Origin: Aotearoamyces nothofagi
Lineage: Eukaryota > Ascomycota > Leotiomycetes > Leotiales > Tympanidaceae
DNA length: 64,000 nucleotides
Reading direction: 5' to 3'
Assembly (NCBI GenBank): GCA_015345905.1
Contig: JADDTR010000031.1
Location: forward strand, 186,001-250,000
Part shown: in pieces, positions 24,096 to 35,406 of the stretch
Layout: the number at the start of each line of letters is the position of its first letter
Position numbering within the stretch: position 1 is the first letter of the stretch
Notes under the pieces: generated by a model
The model's input: only the letters and a program-made list of their open reading frames with translations
The model's database searches: none
Told to the model about the DNA's origin: nothing
Translations under genes and position numbers: made by a program

Positions 24096-24680
24096 ATGGC
24101 GGCAAGTCGCTCTATGGAGTCTCGTGTGGGACGAACCAATCAACGTAAGTAAAAAAAGTCGGCAGATCGGATGAAATTATTCACCTGGATTCTATATCCC
24201 AACCGCGCTACTTCAGCCTGCCCTCGTGCTCACGCTGACATCAATGCCCACGCAGGTTATGGCGAGAATGGTGAACGCCTTGTCGCAGGTGTCGTACCCA
24301 CAAACAAGGAGAAGACATTTGTCCTCCTAATTCAATCTACTCGGCGCAATGAGTGGGTTTTGCCTAAAGGCGGATGGGAAACTGACGAGGAGTGCACCGA
24401 AGCTGCAGAGCGAGAGGCCTGGGAAGAAGCCGGCATTGTATGCAAGGTGGACTTTGATCTCGGACAAATCACGGAGACCAGGACGGCCAAGCAAATCTCG
24501 AAGGATGCGCCCAAGGCTTTGTACCAGTTCTACGAAGTCACCGTGACAAAGGAAGAGAGCGATTGGCCAGAGAAGCACAAGAGGAATCGGAAATGGTTCA
24601 CCTACGCGGATGCTGCTGAAGCTTTAAAACCTCGTCCAGAACTGGCGGAAGCACTCAAACGATCCACCGTGAAGCGGTAG
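24096..24680 (+). CDS. APS1: Nudix hydrolase, diphosphoinositol polyphosphate phosphatase type
   Basis: Spliced model: exons 24096-24144 and 24256-24680 (intron 111 bp, branch ctgac), 157 residues. The Nudix signature is complete: Gly of KGGW, Glu five residues on, and REAWEEAGI with both metal-binding glutamates. Preceding motifs (RYGENGERLVAGVV, STRRNEWVLPKGGW) match the DIPP/Aps1 branch that cleaves diphosphoinositol polyphosphates and diadenosine polyphosphates. The tail FTYADAAEALKPRPELAEAL is also typical. The first exon (MAASRSMESRVGRTNQ) is needed to supply a start, because the second exon's frame has no ATG before the domain. Substrate choice within the Nudix family is inference from overall likeness. 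Confidence 0.85.
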
Positions 24681-25452
24681 CCTTAAGGGCCCGGCGTTTA
24701 CAGCTTTCTTCCCAGGTCTTCGGCCGCGGAGTGTTCGGTCTGGAACATGCACTAGCACTCGAGAGAGCTTTTAATTGAAGGCTGTGGATACCGGGTTCAG
24801 AAGTCGTGGGTTTGTACTTGGAAGCGTGATATGGTTTATAGCCTCGAGATTCGTCACTATTCAAGTTAACCTGCTTGGTATTGCGCTCCTATGGATTCTC
24901 GGGTCGATGATAGCCTTACTACATGCACCTACTATCAAATGCTATCGAACAGTTTGGAAATGGAGAGTTCATAACACTAAAGCATTGGCATTGGCGATGG
25001 CGTTGTTGGTATTTTGATAGAAATAAAAGGCGGGCGGAATCGTGGGATAGGATGGGGTGGTTTAAGCATCATGGTCAGGGACTTTAGGGAATGAACAAGA
25101 ACCATGGCCTCATAACTCACAACTCACAATGTAGTAACTAACTTTAAGACCGAACAAAAAAATTTACTCTCTTAGTGGTTATCCCGTAACTGCCATACAA
25201 CGTTCGTAAACTGTAAAACGTGAAGACTAATCGACAATTTCGCAGCACGTGCTGATAACATTTTACATCCGTTTCCGTACACACAGGCATCACCTTATGA
25301 TTGGCGAAATCATCGCATCGTCAATAAATCAACCTCTCACGAAATCCCGCATCCCAACCACCATCTCCAGCTCCCTACCCCATCACCACCACCTGCAGCG
25401 CGCGCAATGCACGTCCGCGCCTTAAGCAGCAGTCGATAAAAACAACAGACAA
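24681..25452. other. Intergenic region
   Basis: Spacer between the Nudix gene and LSM1. A hydrophobic frame at 24775-25017 has no ATG and was rejected. The final 130 bases are C-rich and likely form the LSM1 promoter and leader. Confidence 0.45.
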
Positions 25453-26188
25453 ATGGAGAATCTCTCCCTCACAGACCCGCCTCCAGGAGGCCCCGGAGGG
25501 CTGCTCGGTCAAGGCCCTCCTCCCCCGCCGCATCAACAACAGCAACAACAACTCCCGCCGCAGATGTTTACGACCGCTGCGCAACTACTTGATCTGACCG
25601 ATAGTAAGCATCTTCTTCCTCTCGTCTATCTCAGACCGGTGTCTGCTTGGCTATCAGCTGTGCTACTGGAGCGAGGGTTGGGAAGGAAGTTCCTGGATTG
25701 GGAGAAATTTAATATATAGACGAATGGATTGGATGTACTGATACGAGACAATAGAAAAACTCATGGTCTCTCTCCGCGACGGACGGAAACTCATCGGCGT
25801 GCTGCGCAGCTGGGACCAATTCGGTAACTTGCCTTCCTCCCTTCCATCCCAGACCGTATCTAGCAACTAACAGCCTGCAGCAAACCTCGTGCTCCAATCG
25901 ACCGTGGAGCGCATCTTCATCACGCCTTCGCCCACGCAGGCCGGTATCTACGCCGATATCCCGCGCGGCGTGTTCCTCGTGCGCGGCGAGAATGTCTTGC
26001 TGCTGGGCGAGATCGATCTCGATCGCGACGATGTGATCCCGGCGGGCTATGAGCTGGCGAGTGTGGAGACGGTGCATAGGCTCGCGAAGAGAGAGCAGAA
26101 CGAGCGCAGCAGGAAGGATAAGAGGAAGGTGGAGCGCTTGCGGGAGTTGGGGTTCGAGGGCGAGAACGTGGGTGAGGTGTTGCTTTGA
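25453..26188 (+). CDS. LSM1: Sm-like protein Lsm1, mRNA decapping
   Basis: Spliced model: exons 25453-25603, 25755-25823 and 25881-26188, 175 residues; introns are 151 and 57 bp (branch ctaac in the second). Lsm1 heads the cytoplasmic Lsm1-7 ring that binds oligoadenylated mRNA 3' ends and promotes decapping with Pat1. The Sm fold is visible: DKKLMVSLRDGRKLIGVLRS (Sm1 with the RDGR loop), WDQFANLVLQ, and GVFLVRGENVLLLGEID (Sm2 with RGEN). The fungal-type N-terminal extension is Pro/Gln-rich (PPPPPHQQQQQQLPPQ). The C-terminal helix with KREQNERSRKDKRKVERL is the Lsm1-specific extension. The third exon is strongly GC-rich in third positions compared with the first two. Confidence 0.93.
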
Positions 26189-26456
26189 GAGAAGGGATGG
26201 CAGAGAGCGTGATTGATGGGCTTGAGTGGGTGGATGCGTGGATGCGTGGAGATGGCGAGCTGTCCAGAGCAGAATATTGTGAAATGCGACTGGACAGCCT
26301 GGAGATTTCGGGGAGTGGCTTTACACTGCCCTGCCTGCTGGTGAGAAAGGTACAAGAAGGAGAGTCTCAGTGGGATCAATCAGTTTCAACGTCATTAAAA
26401 AAGTAGCAATTACGGCCTTTGCGAGGCCCAAAATTAGTGCATTAATTTTTAGAAAG

Positions 26457-28195
26457 CTATCCTGTAGCTAAATCTATATGTGCCTTGGTTTTCAAAGGCC
26501 TGGTGCTCAACGCTTCTGTGCTTGCTGCGTTGCCCTTGCTCTGCATACGTGTGTACAGCTTCTCAGCCGAGCTAATACATTGCATGTTTGCACCGAGCTT
26601 GTTCATCGTTTCGACCCACTCGTCGTAGGGGTCCGAGTCGAAGACGATACCACCGCCTACCACATGTCAGTATGCCGCTCCGTGGAGAAAGAGGGGGGGT
26701 CGGAGATGTAGGGAACTTACCGGCCTGGAGATATGCGATGCCGTCCTTGACCATCATTGTTCTCAGGGCGATGCACGTATCCATCGCGCCCTCCTCGATA
26801 GATCCGTGCGCATCGAGACTGCCGTATCCGAAATAGCCCACGGCTCCAGCGTAGACACCTCTCTTTTCCTTTTCCAGCTCAGCGATCAATTCCATCGCTC
26901 TTACTTTTGGCGCACCGCTGACTGTTCCAGCCGGGAAGATCGATTTGAACGCATCAAACCGTGTCATGCCTGTTCTTAACACGCCCGAGACCTGGGATAC
27001 CAGATGCTGCACATGACTGAATTTTTCGACTGCCATTAATCGGTCGACCCGTGTGGTCAAGGGATTGCACACACGGTTGATGTCGTTTCTGGCCAGGTCA
27101 ACTAGCATAACGTGCTCTGCCCGGTCTTTTAGTGAGCTGCGTAGTTCTTCGGCCAGCTCTTCGTCTTCTTCTACAGTCTTGCCACGCTTCACGGTGCCGG
27201 CAATAGGATGAGTTATGACGCGGCCGGCTTCGCTTTTGACGAGAAGCTCGGGAGATGCACCAACAATTTGGAAGTCTCCACAGTCGATATAGAAGAGATA
27301 TGGCGAGGGATTGACTGTTCTAAGGTGTCGGTAGATGTTGAAAGGATGTAGATTTGTAGGACGTGCAAAGCGTTGAGATGGTACGGCTTGGATAATGTCA
27401 CCACATACTATATGGCGCTTCAGGTTCTTTACGTGATCTTCATAGCCTTGCTGTCCGACGTTTGATGTGTACTCTTGGTTTTGTTGTATTGGCGGTTGCT
27501 CCGGTAAAGGGGTATCTGCTGATTCTAGAATGTCGACAATCTCCTCTATTGCTTCTTGGCACTTCCTGTATTCACCTTCCAGGTCGGAAAGATTCAATGG
27601 TACATGTAGGTATGTAATGATTTTTATAACCCCGAAAAACCTGTCAAATGCGACAATAGTATCATAGAGCATAAAGAGTGACTCCGGTACCTTGAGAACA
27701 TCTTCCATAGGCCTTGCTGTCTTTGGCTCAAAATATCTAACGCAGTCGTAGCCAACATAACCTATAGCACCTCCGGTTAAAGGTGGTAGCACAAGTCCTG
27801 GGATGTGGGCTATACGATATTGGGAGAGTTCGGCCTCCAGTGCTGGAAGAGGATCGGTTTCTTCGCCATGACCAGGGCCGGTCTTTAGGATCTTCCTAGG
27901 GCCTGCTCCGATAAAACTGTATCTTCCTAGCCTTTCTGTCGCAGCGCTCTCGAAGAGGAATGATAGCTTTGATTTCGAGTTCGCAGAAATTTTGAGGTAT
28001 GCGGCAGATGGGGTGATTAGGTCCGAGGATATCTGTGCGTACACTGGGACTAAATTGGGGGAGGTAGCTGCATTGAGCGACTGTGAAAGAATCTCCCGGA
28101 CAGTGTCTAGAGAGGGTTGCAGTTCTCCCTGCTGTTCCTTAGTAAAGGCATGGTGGAGGAGTCATCAAAGTTTCTTGGCTTACTGGAGAGGCCAT
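26457..28195 (-). CDS. TRP2: Anthranilate synthase component I
   Basis: Spliced on the minus strand: exons 28184-28195 (12 nt, MASP), 26721-28131 and 26457-26656, 540 residues. The enzyme converts chorismate to anthranilate, the first committed step of tryptophan synthesis, using ammonia from the glutaminase partner. N-terminal features include [10 protein letters not shown] and [19 protein letters not shown]; the LLFE-type feedback region appears as LSFLFESA. Catalytic-domain motifs include [48 protein letters not shown] and [18 protein letters not shown]. The last exon adds [10 protein letters not shown]. Intron 1 (28132-28183) has a TACTAAG branch and a tandem acceptor (cagcag), so one Gln may be optional. 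Intron 2 is 64 bp. Length and domain are complete. Confidence 0.94.
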
Positions 28196-28594
28196 CTTTG
28201 GGCCAGTAATTGTCTACAAGTTTCTAGAAGAAACCCGTACTCTAACAGGATTCAGAGGAAATTCTGCGATCAATTGAGCGGCTAAGTACTTGCTCTTTCC
28301 GAATGTTAGTCTAATGCTGTTGATCAAAAAACATTATGCGGGAAATCGTTACACCGGAAGCCGGTAGAATGGTAGTGGTGCTAACCAGATCAGGCACGTC
28401 AACACCACGCGATTATTTATCTGGTATCACTCTGCATATATTCGACATGGTAGCTTCCTTCTAGTTTGCTCCAACTGCAATGGGATATGATGTCCTTCTC
28501 GCCCCCTATTAGCTTTTCTTTTCTAGATTCGTCACATGCACTCTGTCTAAACTCAAACGCATTGAGCTTGGCCAACTAGACAAGTTCATACATC
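28196..28594. promoter_or_regulatory. Bidirectional promoter, TRP2 and orphan gene
   Basis: A 399-bp spacer between divergent start codons. I looked for the amino-acid-starvation element TGA(C/G)TCA and saw none here. The role is inferred from layout. Confidence 0.45.
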
Positions 28595-29570
28595 ATGAGT
28601 CTACACTTTCTCGGAATCCGAGACTTCCCAGTACTGCATAGGGAGTTTTCATCTCCCAGTACAAGAGTCCTCGAGGACAGTACTTCTACCCAGGATCTAG
28701 CACATGATAGCAAAGAGGTTCTTATTCAAAGGCTCCAAGACCTGGCAAGCCACTTGATGACAGAAAGAAGCTTGGAAGATGAAGATGTTACGGCTTTACA
28801 TGTAGACGTCGATCGGATGGAACGACTGACACACCAATATCCCACTGCTGCCCATGCAGAGAAGCCCCTTCGTGACAAAGGCGTAGGCAGCCCAGTTAGT
28901 TCAAAAAGCCATCCAGATGATATTTTATGGGGGGCATTTTCTCCCAGTCCTAAAGGCTCTGTGCGCTTTCCCGACCGTCCCACAAGGCCTCCCTTTAATC
29001 TTCCGCGAATGAGTCATTCGGTATCGCCCAAGAAAGCGAATTTGTTAGCTCAGGAAGCCGAGTCACTACTCTCGCAGTTGTGCAAGACTGTGGAAGGGCT
29101 ACAGGAGCGGAAAGAGGAATCAGACGTAGGCCATTCAGACCATCTTATTTCCCCACGGTCTGATCTGACCGAGTTTCACAGCACATTCATGACCTCCTTG
29201 TCACACGTGCCGAGAAGGCTGCGCAACGAATTATCTATCTCGAAGAGAGGTTAAAAGATCTGTAAGCCAATTTTTCTACAAACATGCAGTGTTGCAAGCC
29301 TTATGTATCTTTTACTGAAGCGTTCACAGTGATACTGATTTTGAGGCCAATCAATCCGAGCTTTCTTTTCTAAGGCTGCAGCTGCGTGCTCTAGAAGTTC
29401 AAGGTCTCCAATATGTCTCCTACAATTCTGATGATGAACTATCTCAGAGCATCAGGAATTGGAAGGTTGACTGGACAGACATTGATCAACGAACGAAAGC
29501 AAGGAGGAGAAAATGTAAAGAGTCGATCATAGGAGCAGAAGATGCGCAGACAGAGGTGGAGGCTTCGTAA
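28595..29570 (+). CDS. Fungal protein of unknown function with coiled coil
   Basis: Spliced model: exons 28595-29125, 29182-29261 and 29330-29570, 283 residues. I recognise no family. The introns (56 bp with ctgac branch; 68 bp with tactga) restore a clean coiled-coil frame, HIHDLLVTRAEKAAQRIIYL followed by EERLKDLDTDFEANQ, which strongly supports the model over the unspliced frame ending at 29254. The N-terminal part has a helix-rich segment (EVLIQRLQDLASHLMTE) and a Pro/Ser segment (FSPSPKGSVRFPDRPTRPP). The C-terminus is charged (QRTKARRRKCKES). It is divergent from TRP2, which says little about its job. It could be a cytoskeletal or nuclear scaffold, but that is a guess from composition. 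Confidence 0.72.
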
Positions 29571-31145
29571 CGGCTATTGTCATAAGATTCAAGTTTATAT
29601 GTATATGTTAATTACTTTATGATGTTGTTGGGAAAGATTGAAGCTATAATACTTTATGTGATCTTTGTGATGATCACCGGCGGAAGGGTCTTCCCCTGTA
29701 CAAATTGTCAGATAATATAAGGCTTCTTACCATGTTCTCTTACCCACTTTATGCTGATTGGAAACTCTTATTTACGCTACAAGCCTGTAAACTTAATAAA
29801 GCCAGAGGCTTCATAGTCAGTTATCAACTTATCGGTATGTCAGTTATCGGTGAGCTCTTTAAAATTAATCTAGCCTCTGATTAATAATACACAAGGACTA
29901 AGCAGCAAAAGACCCTGTCAGTTATCGGCAAGAGGTTTCTATACTTATATTCAATGATAAGATATGTTGAATTCCGAGGGCCAGTACCGGTCAGTACAGG
30001 AAGAAGTGAATACACTTTAGCACTAGCGTAGAAACCACCCTAAGTGGTATTCCCAACTTTATAGCAACATAAGCATCATGTCATTCTCGCCTGCCCCTTC
30101 TATACCTATGCTAAATAAAAATTTACCTAAAGCTACTTGTTGCACATTTGGAAAAGTACCTCCGTATCTCATATAAATCTTTGTCTTTAATCTCCTATCC
30201 CAACTGCAAGACCGTCTACAACTTCTATGACTGAAATACAGATTCATTTCAAGTCGGATTTTACATTTGCAAATAATTCAGCAGGAGTGCCCGATATATA
30301 CATATATAGCTGATGCAAGCTGATGCTTTCATAGTCTTCGATTACCTACCTAGCCTCGGCTCGGAGCTCTGGGCCTGGAGCCTCGAATTGATACATGATT
30401 ATCTTCCTACGGCATTGCAATTTGGACAAATCAAATTCGGCGTCGCTGAGGTGCGCAAGCACGTTCAGTACAGCGCTTGGCTGCAGGAACGTGAGTGATT
30501 GTGTGCAGCGCGGCTGGAATTGTTTGGTATTCCTCGTGCGGCGCGTAGTGACGTCGGGATCTTGGGCTAAACAGCTAAATATAAATGCCTGCAAGGCCAA
30601 CCGAGCTCTTCTCCGCTAGGTATTGCTTGGGCTCCTGTAGCCTTACAGTACAGACACCGAGTACAGTTTTAGGCGTTCGGATAAGGCAGCTGCACTGCTT
30701 ATCACATCACGACGTACTGTACGAATCAACAAAAGGACTCACGTTCCCCATGCGGGCACTGCTTAACGTTAAGGAATGATATTCTCCAGACATTGCCTCC
30801 ATTGAGTCAATTGAACGTTGCGTTGTGTGGGACTATACATGTATTCCTAGACAATAACATTCAAATCTTGGATGCTCGGTTCGTGCTGGGTGACTGGGTA
30901 GCCTTGTAATAGTTGCAAGCCACTATAGACCCTCTCCACTGCCTCCCTCTCCACTGCGCATTGTTCTGCGAAGCAACCAACTCTTTCTCGAATCATCTCT
31001 GTTTCTCATGCTTGCGAGCTTTGACACGTCACATCCTCCGGGTCTTTTAGTCCGTCGAATTCTATCTGATACCTAAGGTACTCCTCCGTCGCTGGTATCG
31101 CCACAAGCGATACAAGCGTTGGCCCAAACCACAGCCTTGTCTGGG
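29571..31145. other. AT-rich intergenic region with repeat remnant
   Basis: AT-rich from 29571 to about 30340, then more mixed. It holds the repeat remnant described separately at 29798-29945. Short frames around 30313-30780 overlap on both strands and have no family features. No RNA gene was seen. Confidence 0.45.
29798..29945. mobile_element. Possible degraded DNA-transposon (MITE-like) remnant
   Basis: The motif cagttatcgg, or a close form, occurs at about 29818 (with a gap), 29839 and 29919 in the same orientation. The first two are enclosed by an inverted pair, cagaggct near 29804 and agcctct near 29872, next to ttaat. Subterminal TTATCGG repeats are found in some fungal pogo-type Tc1/mariner elements, but the match is from memory. 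There is no transposase frame. This is a weak call. Confidence 0.3.
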
Positions 31146-33365
31146 ATGGAATATGATGGTCCGAGTCGTTCACATCGGTCCACCAACAATTCATCAAGCT
31201 ACCCTAATATATCGGAGCTGAGAATGTCTGACAACACAGCTCAGTATCCGTTAGATTCCCGTGACTATGCAAAACCACTACGACGAGATGAAATTGATGG
31301 AGACCGTCAACAAACCTGGAGAGCGTCACCAGACTCTGGTGAGTCTACGAGTATACCATCTGGGCGAGCGGATGAACCGACAGTCAGTGGTGTCTCTGTA
31401 GAGTTAATAGCAGAGATTACCGAGAGAATAACGAAAGAAGGCAAGTCTCTGTTGTACGTGTGGCACATTCATGTATAACTACTAACTTGGCATTAATCAG
31501 TTATGGGGCACTTCAAGCAAACAAACAACCTAGAATCAACCACTGCTCAATCCAGAACTACACAGGTGCATAGAGAGTCTTCGACACCCTCTCCTCCACC
31601 AACCACTCGTAGGGTCTACACTCCTCCATCGCCACAACAAGCCTCAGAACGAACAACAACATCCGAATCTCCTCTGGGTAATATCAGGTCTCCTCCTATT
31701 AGCCCAATGGAAAAGCAGAACGTTCGATTTAGCGATCCACCTGAATCGCAAGAACCATCTGCCAGAAGTGCACGACCCGGTCCAACACCTCGTACATATT
31801 CTACCATGGAGCTCAGTACCATAGATCAGAAATGGGGTATGCTGTTCGAACACGACCGAAATCCTACCCCACGACTTGGACAGTTCCTTAGAGGACTTGC
31901 AAATCACATAGTAAGTTACCATGTCTGATTGGATCTTGCTTATTTTGTTCTAACCTAGATAGATTGAAGAAGCTCATCCAAAGAAGAGTATAGTTGTAAC
32001 ACCTAGCAAAATGGCTACATTTTATGCCAGTCACGCTCTGGAAAAAGAAACTCTTCAGCTACTTTGTAAGAACTCTCTATGATTCGTTAGAGCTTAGGCT
32101 AATACTCGAAACTTCTAGCTATTTTCAGATCCCAGTCCAACGAACAGATTTCTCTGCTCTATCAAGATTTGGGTTGCCAACACCATCTAATCCAAGAAGA
32201 TCCAAGGCAAACACCTGATATACCAGGCTTAACGCCCGCTGGGTTTGCAGAATGGATGACTATATCGATTCTAGCCTACCCGGACCAAGAAGCTAGGCGG
32301 CTCGAAAAGGTAGTACTAGGAATGCCTATAGATGCTGATGGTGAGATGGTAGATGGCAGGCCAGAACGTCTCCCAAAGCAGATGTCGAGACATTTGCTGC
32401 CAAGCAAAGAGGACAAGAGAGCAAGAGAGTTATTCGATGATGCCATAGCAGATTTCTTTGATGACCTCGTTCTAAATTCTCAGCGCAAGGCATCGATCAC
32501 TAGCCCTCCACTATCGAAGCTCTCCTCTACAACTCCAGCACCGTCTCCACCAACTCAACAGGCAGAGCCAATTGATGTACCGCAGACCAAAACAGCCTCT
32601 AATCCAATAGAGCGTGAGCGAATGCCATACAGCGGAACGCCATTGAGCTCTGACACTCCTATGTCGGACGACGGCCTTAAACTTGAACGCGAGCGCCAAC
32701 CTTATGTAGCTCAGCCAGGTACCGGAAAAGTATATACTGAACCTTTCAATGTTCCTCCTACCAAAAAACCGGGACGAGCAAGCTCTTTCAATCATACCAA
32801 CCGAGACCCAAAATCGAAAGAGCCAGGCCGCGCAGCTCATGAGAAACATGACCGGCACGCTCGAACTCGCAGTAATGCCAGCAACCCGGCATATCTACCA
32901 CCATCTCGACCAGGAGGTGCTCGTCGGCCTCCCAGTCCAACTTTCCAGTCATTTAGCCAGTCAACGCCTTTGAACCTGGACGCGTCAAATTACATCCCTC
33001 CTTTAGTATCATCCTCTCAGAATTTTAGTCCACAACGATCGTCGTCTAGTATGGCGTCACCACCTTCTGACTTACGGAATAGGGATGGGATAATAGAGCG
33101 AGATCGAGAAAGGGACTTGAGAGATCGTGAGACTGATTCGAGAAGATATGCCAGCAGAGATCCAAGGAGAAGCGTGCAGGAAGATCCTAGACTTAGTGGT
33201 GAAATCAATACTCCAAGGGATGCAGAACGATGGGATCGACTCCACGAAGCGAAATTGGCAGAACCGCGACACGATGCTAGGAGTTCAGTAGCGTACGAGG
33301 ACTATTACAGAGGTGTTGGACGAGGTAATTCCTACGATAATATCAATTATCAAAGCAGGCATTAG
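31146..33365 (+). CDS. DUF7514-type fungal protein
   Basis: Spliced model: exons 31146-31440, 31501-31910, 31963-32065 and 32119-33365, 684 residues. The central domain (about residues 215-345) reads DQKWGMLFEHDRNPTPRLGQ, FLRGLANHIIEE, SIVVTPSKMATFY, LLSIFRSQSNEQISLLYQDL, GCQHHLIQEDP, IPGLTPAGFAEWMT and PERLPKQMSRHLLPS. I recall this as the fungal domain labelled DUF7514; it has no known function. The N-terminus and the long C-terminal tail (Ser/Pro/Arg/Asp-rich, ending in RDRERD-type repeats) look disordered. Intron 1 (31441-31500) begins with GC (aag|gcaagt) and has a consensus tactaac branch; the other introns (52 and 53 bp) are GT-AG. The domain continuity across introns 2 and 3 supports the splicing. 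Confidence 0.82.
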
Positions 33366-35406
33366 GTTTTGACCAAGGATTTCTCAAGACCTAGTATTAT
33401 TAAGAGTTATGTTATTGAAGCGGGATTAAGATAGCGGGAGTTTGTTCAACAGGATACCAAGTGAGCGACGGAGCGTATGCGTTAGGAATTCATGATCGTA
33501 AATCCTATATATTGTATGAGATTCAAACGGTCCCCTTGTGTTTACAATTCACGATCACTTTGTATTATTCCATGGCCTAGAGGCGTAGTCGGTTTGGAGA
33601 GATTAGCCAGTGTCATGACTACATTAATTTTGTATTCTTGTTGAAGGTGTGTCTTTAACGCCTTCAACTACCGTTTTTCTTGGGTTAATCATACCCACCA
33701 CCAGCGATCCTCGCAGATCCAGTCTTGCTATGACATGTAGCTGTTTGCTGTTCCTACTATATCTCCAAGCCCAATAGTGCAACAAATCATCAGCGATGAG
33801 TACCGTAGACGTGTGGGCATTGGAGCTTCTGTCCTGTCAAGTTAGGGGTAGCAACGAGCACATATAGTCGTGATAGGAACTCTAAGCGACGCGTTTTGCA
33901 TGCAAGTTAAGTCTGCTCGAGTACTCGTAACCCTCCGCCACTGACCTCAACACGGCGCAAAGCTACCTACCTACCAATAGCAGGTCACGACTCGATCTAG
34001 CGCCAAACTCGAATGCGATGGCGACAACGTCATCATCAGATATCCGACCATTGACACCACATCTATCGTGTGATCCCGCAGGGAAACCGTCCGAAGACTA
34101 CAGTATGGCCACGGGGGAAAGCGCACGAGGTCTTTGCACGGGGTTCCTACGAGTGGCTGGAAGCTGGAAACTCAATCACTTGTTTACAAGTCCTGTCCAC
34201 AGGTAGACCCTTACTCCTCGCCCCCCCTTTGCCGCCGTCCTCATAGTATGTACTCGAGTCAGTCCTCAAGCAGGAGTTTGTTTATCCGCTGTGGTGACGT
34301 CAATAGATATCGGATCGAGGCGGTTTGCAGAGTTGTCGATATACAGCACCTATGAACACTAAAATAGCATATGGTTTTCAATCGTGCACTGGAACCTCGA
34401 AATAACTTCTGGAGTTCTTGGAACTTTATTCAACTTGATTGGTTGTGGTTTTATAAAGGTGGTATATTATAGTATAGTGGTGTAGTATATTCTTGGTTCG
34501 CTTGTATATTGATATATTGATATTATTCGATATAAATATTTCACAATCCCGACTCCTTTTTATTATATTATTATCCATAGACAATGAATGATTTTTTTAG
34601 GATCCTAGGCCATAACATAATTATATTACAACTTTTCAACATGTTATATCTACATCAATAAATAATATTCTAATATCTAGATTCCTACTTGTTATACAAG
34701 TACATTACAACGACAATTAATACAAAGAATTATCGATTCATCACTAATGCTCTTTCGGATATTCTTTACAAATAAGTCAACGGACCTATACTATTTAATC
34801 CCGAATCTAGATTATCATAGTTGAGAATAGTATAATTCATGTCTTTCTGATGTATAACGTTCAATATTAGGTGAATTTTCACTGCATTATTTATTGAGCA
34901 ACCAGTCGTAAATTTCAGAAACGCATATTTGTATATCTAAACTTCCTCTGCTATATAGCATTGTAAAGTTCTAGCATTTGCAAGAATTGTAGAAGCAAAA
35001 AGATGAATTCCGTAGAATAGAAGGCTAGAAAGGTACTGTGAACTATAATAGCCGTCATTGGATTCGTCATCAAAAAAAGGTTGCTGTGCGAAGTACAAAC
35101 TGCACTATATCAAGGCCTCCTTAGACCGAATCTTATCTTCAGAAGCATAGCTTAGAGAAAGCAGTATCTGCTGTTGACTAAAATAGCCTAGCTGTAATGA
35201 GAAACCAGATGCAATAGAGAAAGCAGGGAAAAAGAAAGAAAAAGAAAGGAATCTCGATTTAGAACTTGAGAATGAGCAGCATTATCAGATCTGGGGAAGT
35301 CTGTTGAAGTGGTTAGATTATCGAGGTCTTTAGCCGACATATCCTCCTCGCCTAGACAGACGGAAGAGTAATGGTAGAAGAAGGCAATGCCAAGTAATGT
35401 AACCCT
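33366..35406. other. Gene-free spacer with AT-rich block
   Basis: No gene is supported. From about 34370 to 34990 the sequence is very AT-rich and stop-dense on both strands, unlike its flanks. A purine-rich run (gaaagaaaaagaaagg) lies near 35228. The frame at 34018-34206 has no family features. Confidence 0.5.

Noticed and set aside
24775-25017. Hydrophobic 80-residue frame
   Set aside because: It begins at TTG, has no ATG near the start and no splice support.
27000-28600. Gcn4/CPC1-type TGACTCA element for TRP2
   Set aside because: No copy is present in the TRP2 upstream spacer; a TGAGTCA-like string at about 29008 lies in the neighbouring coding region.
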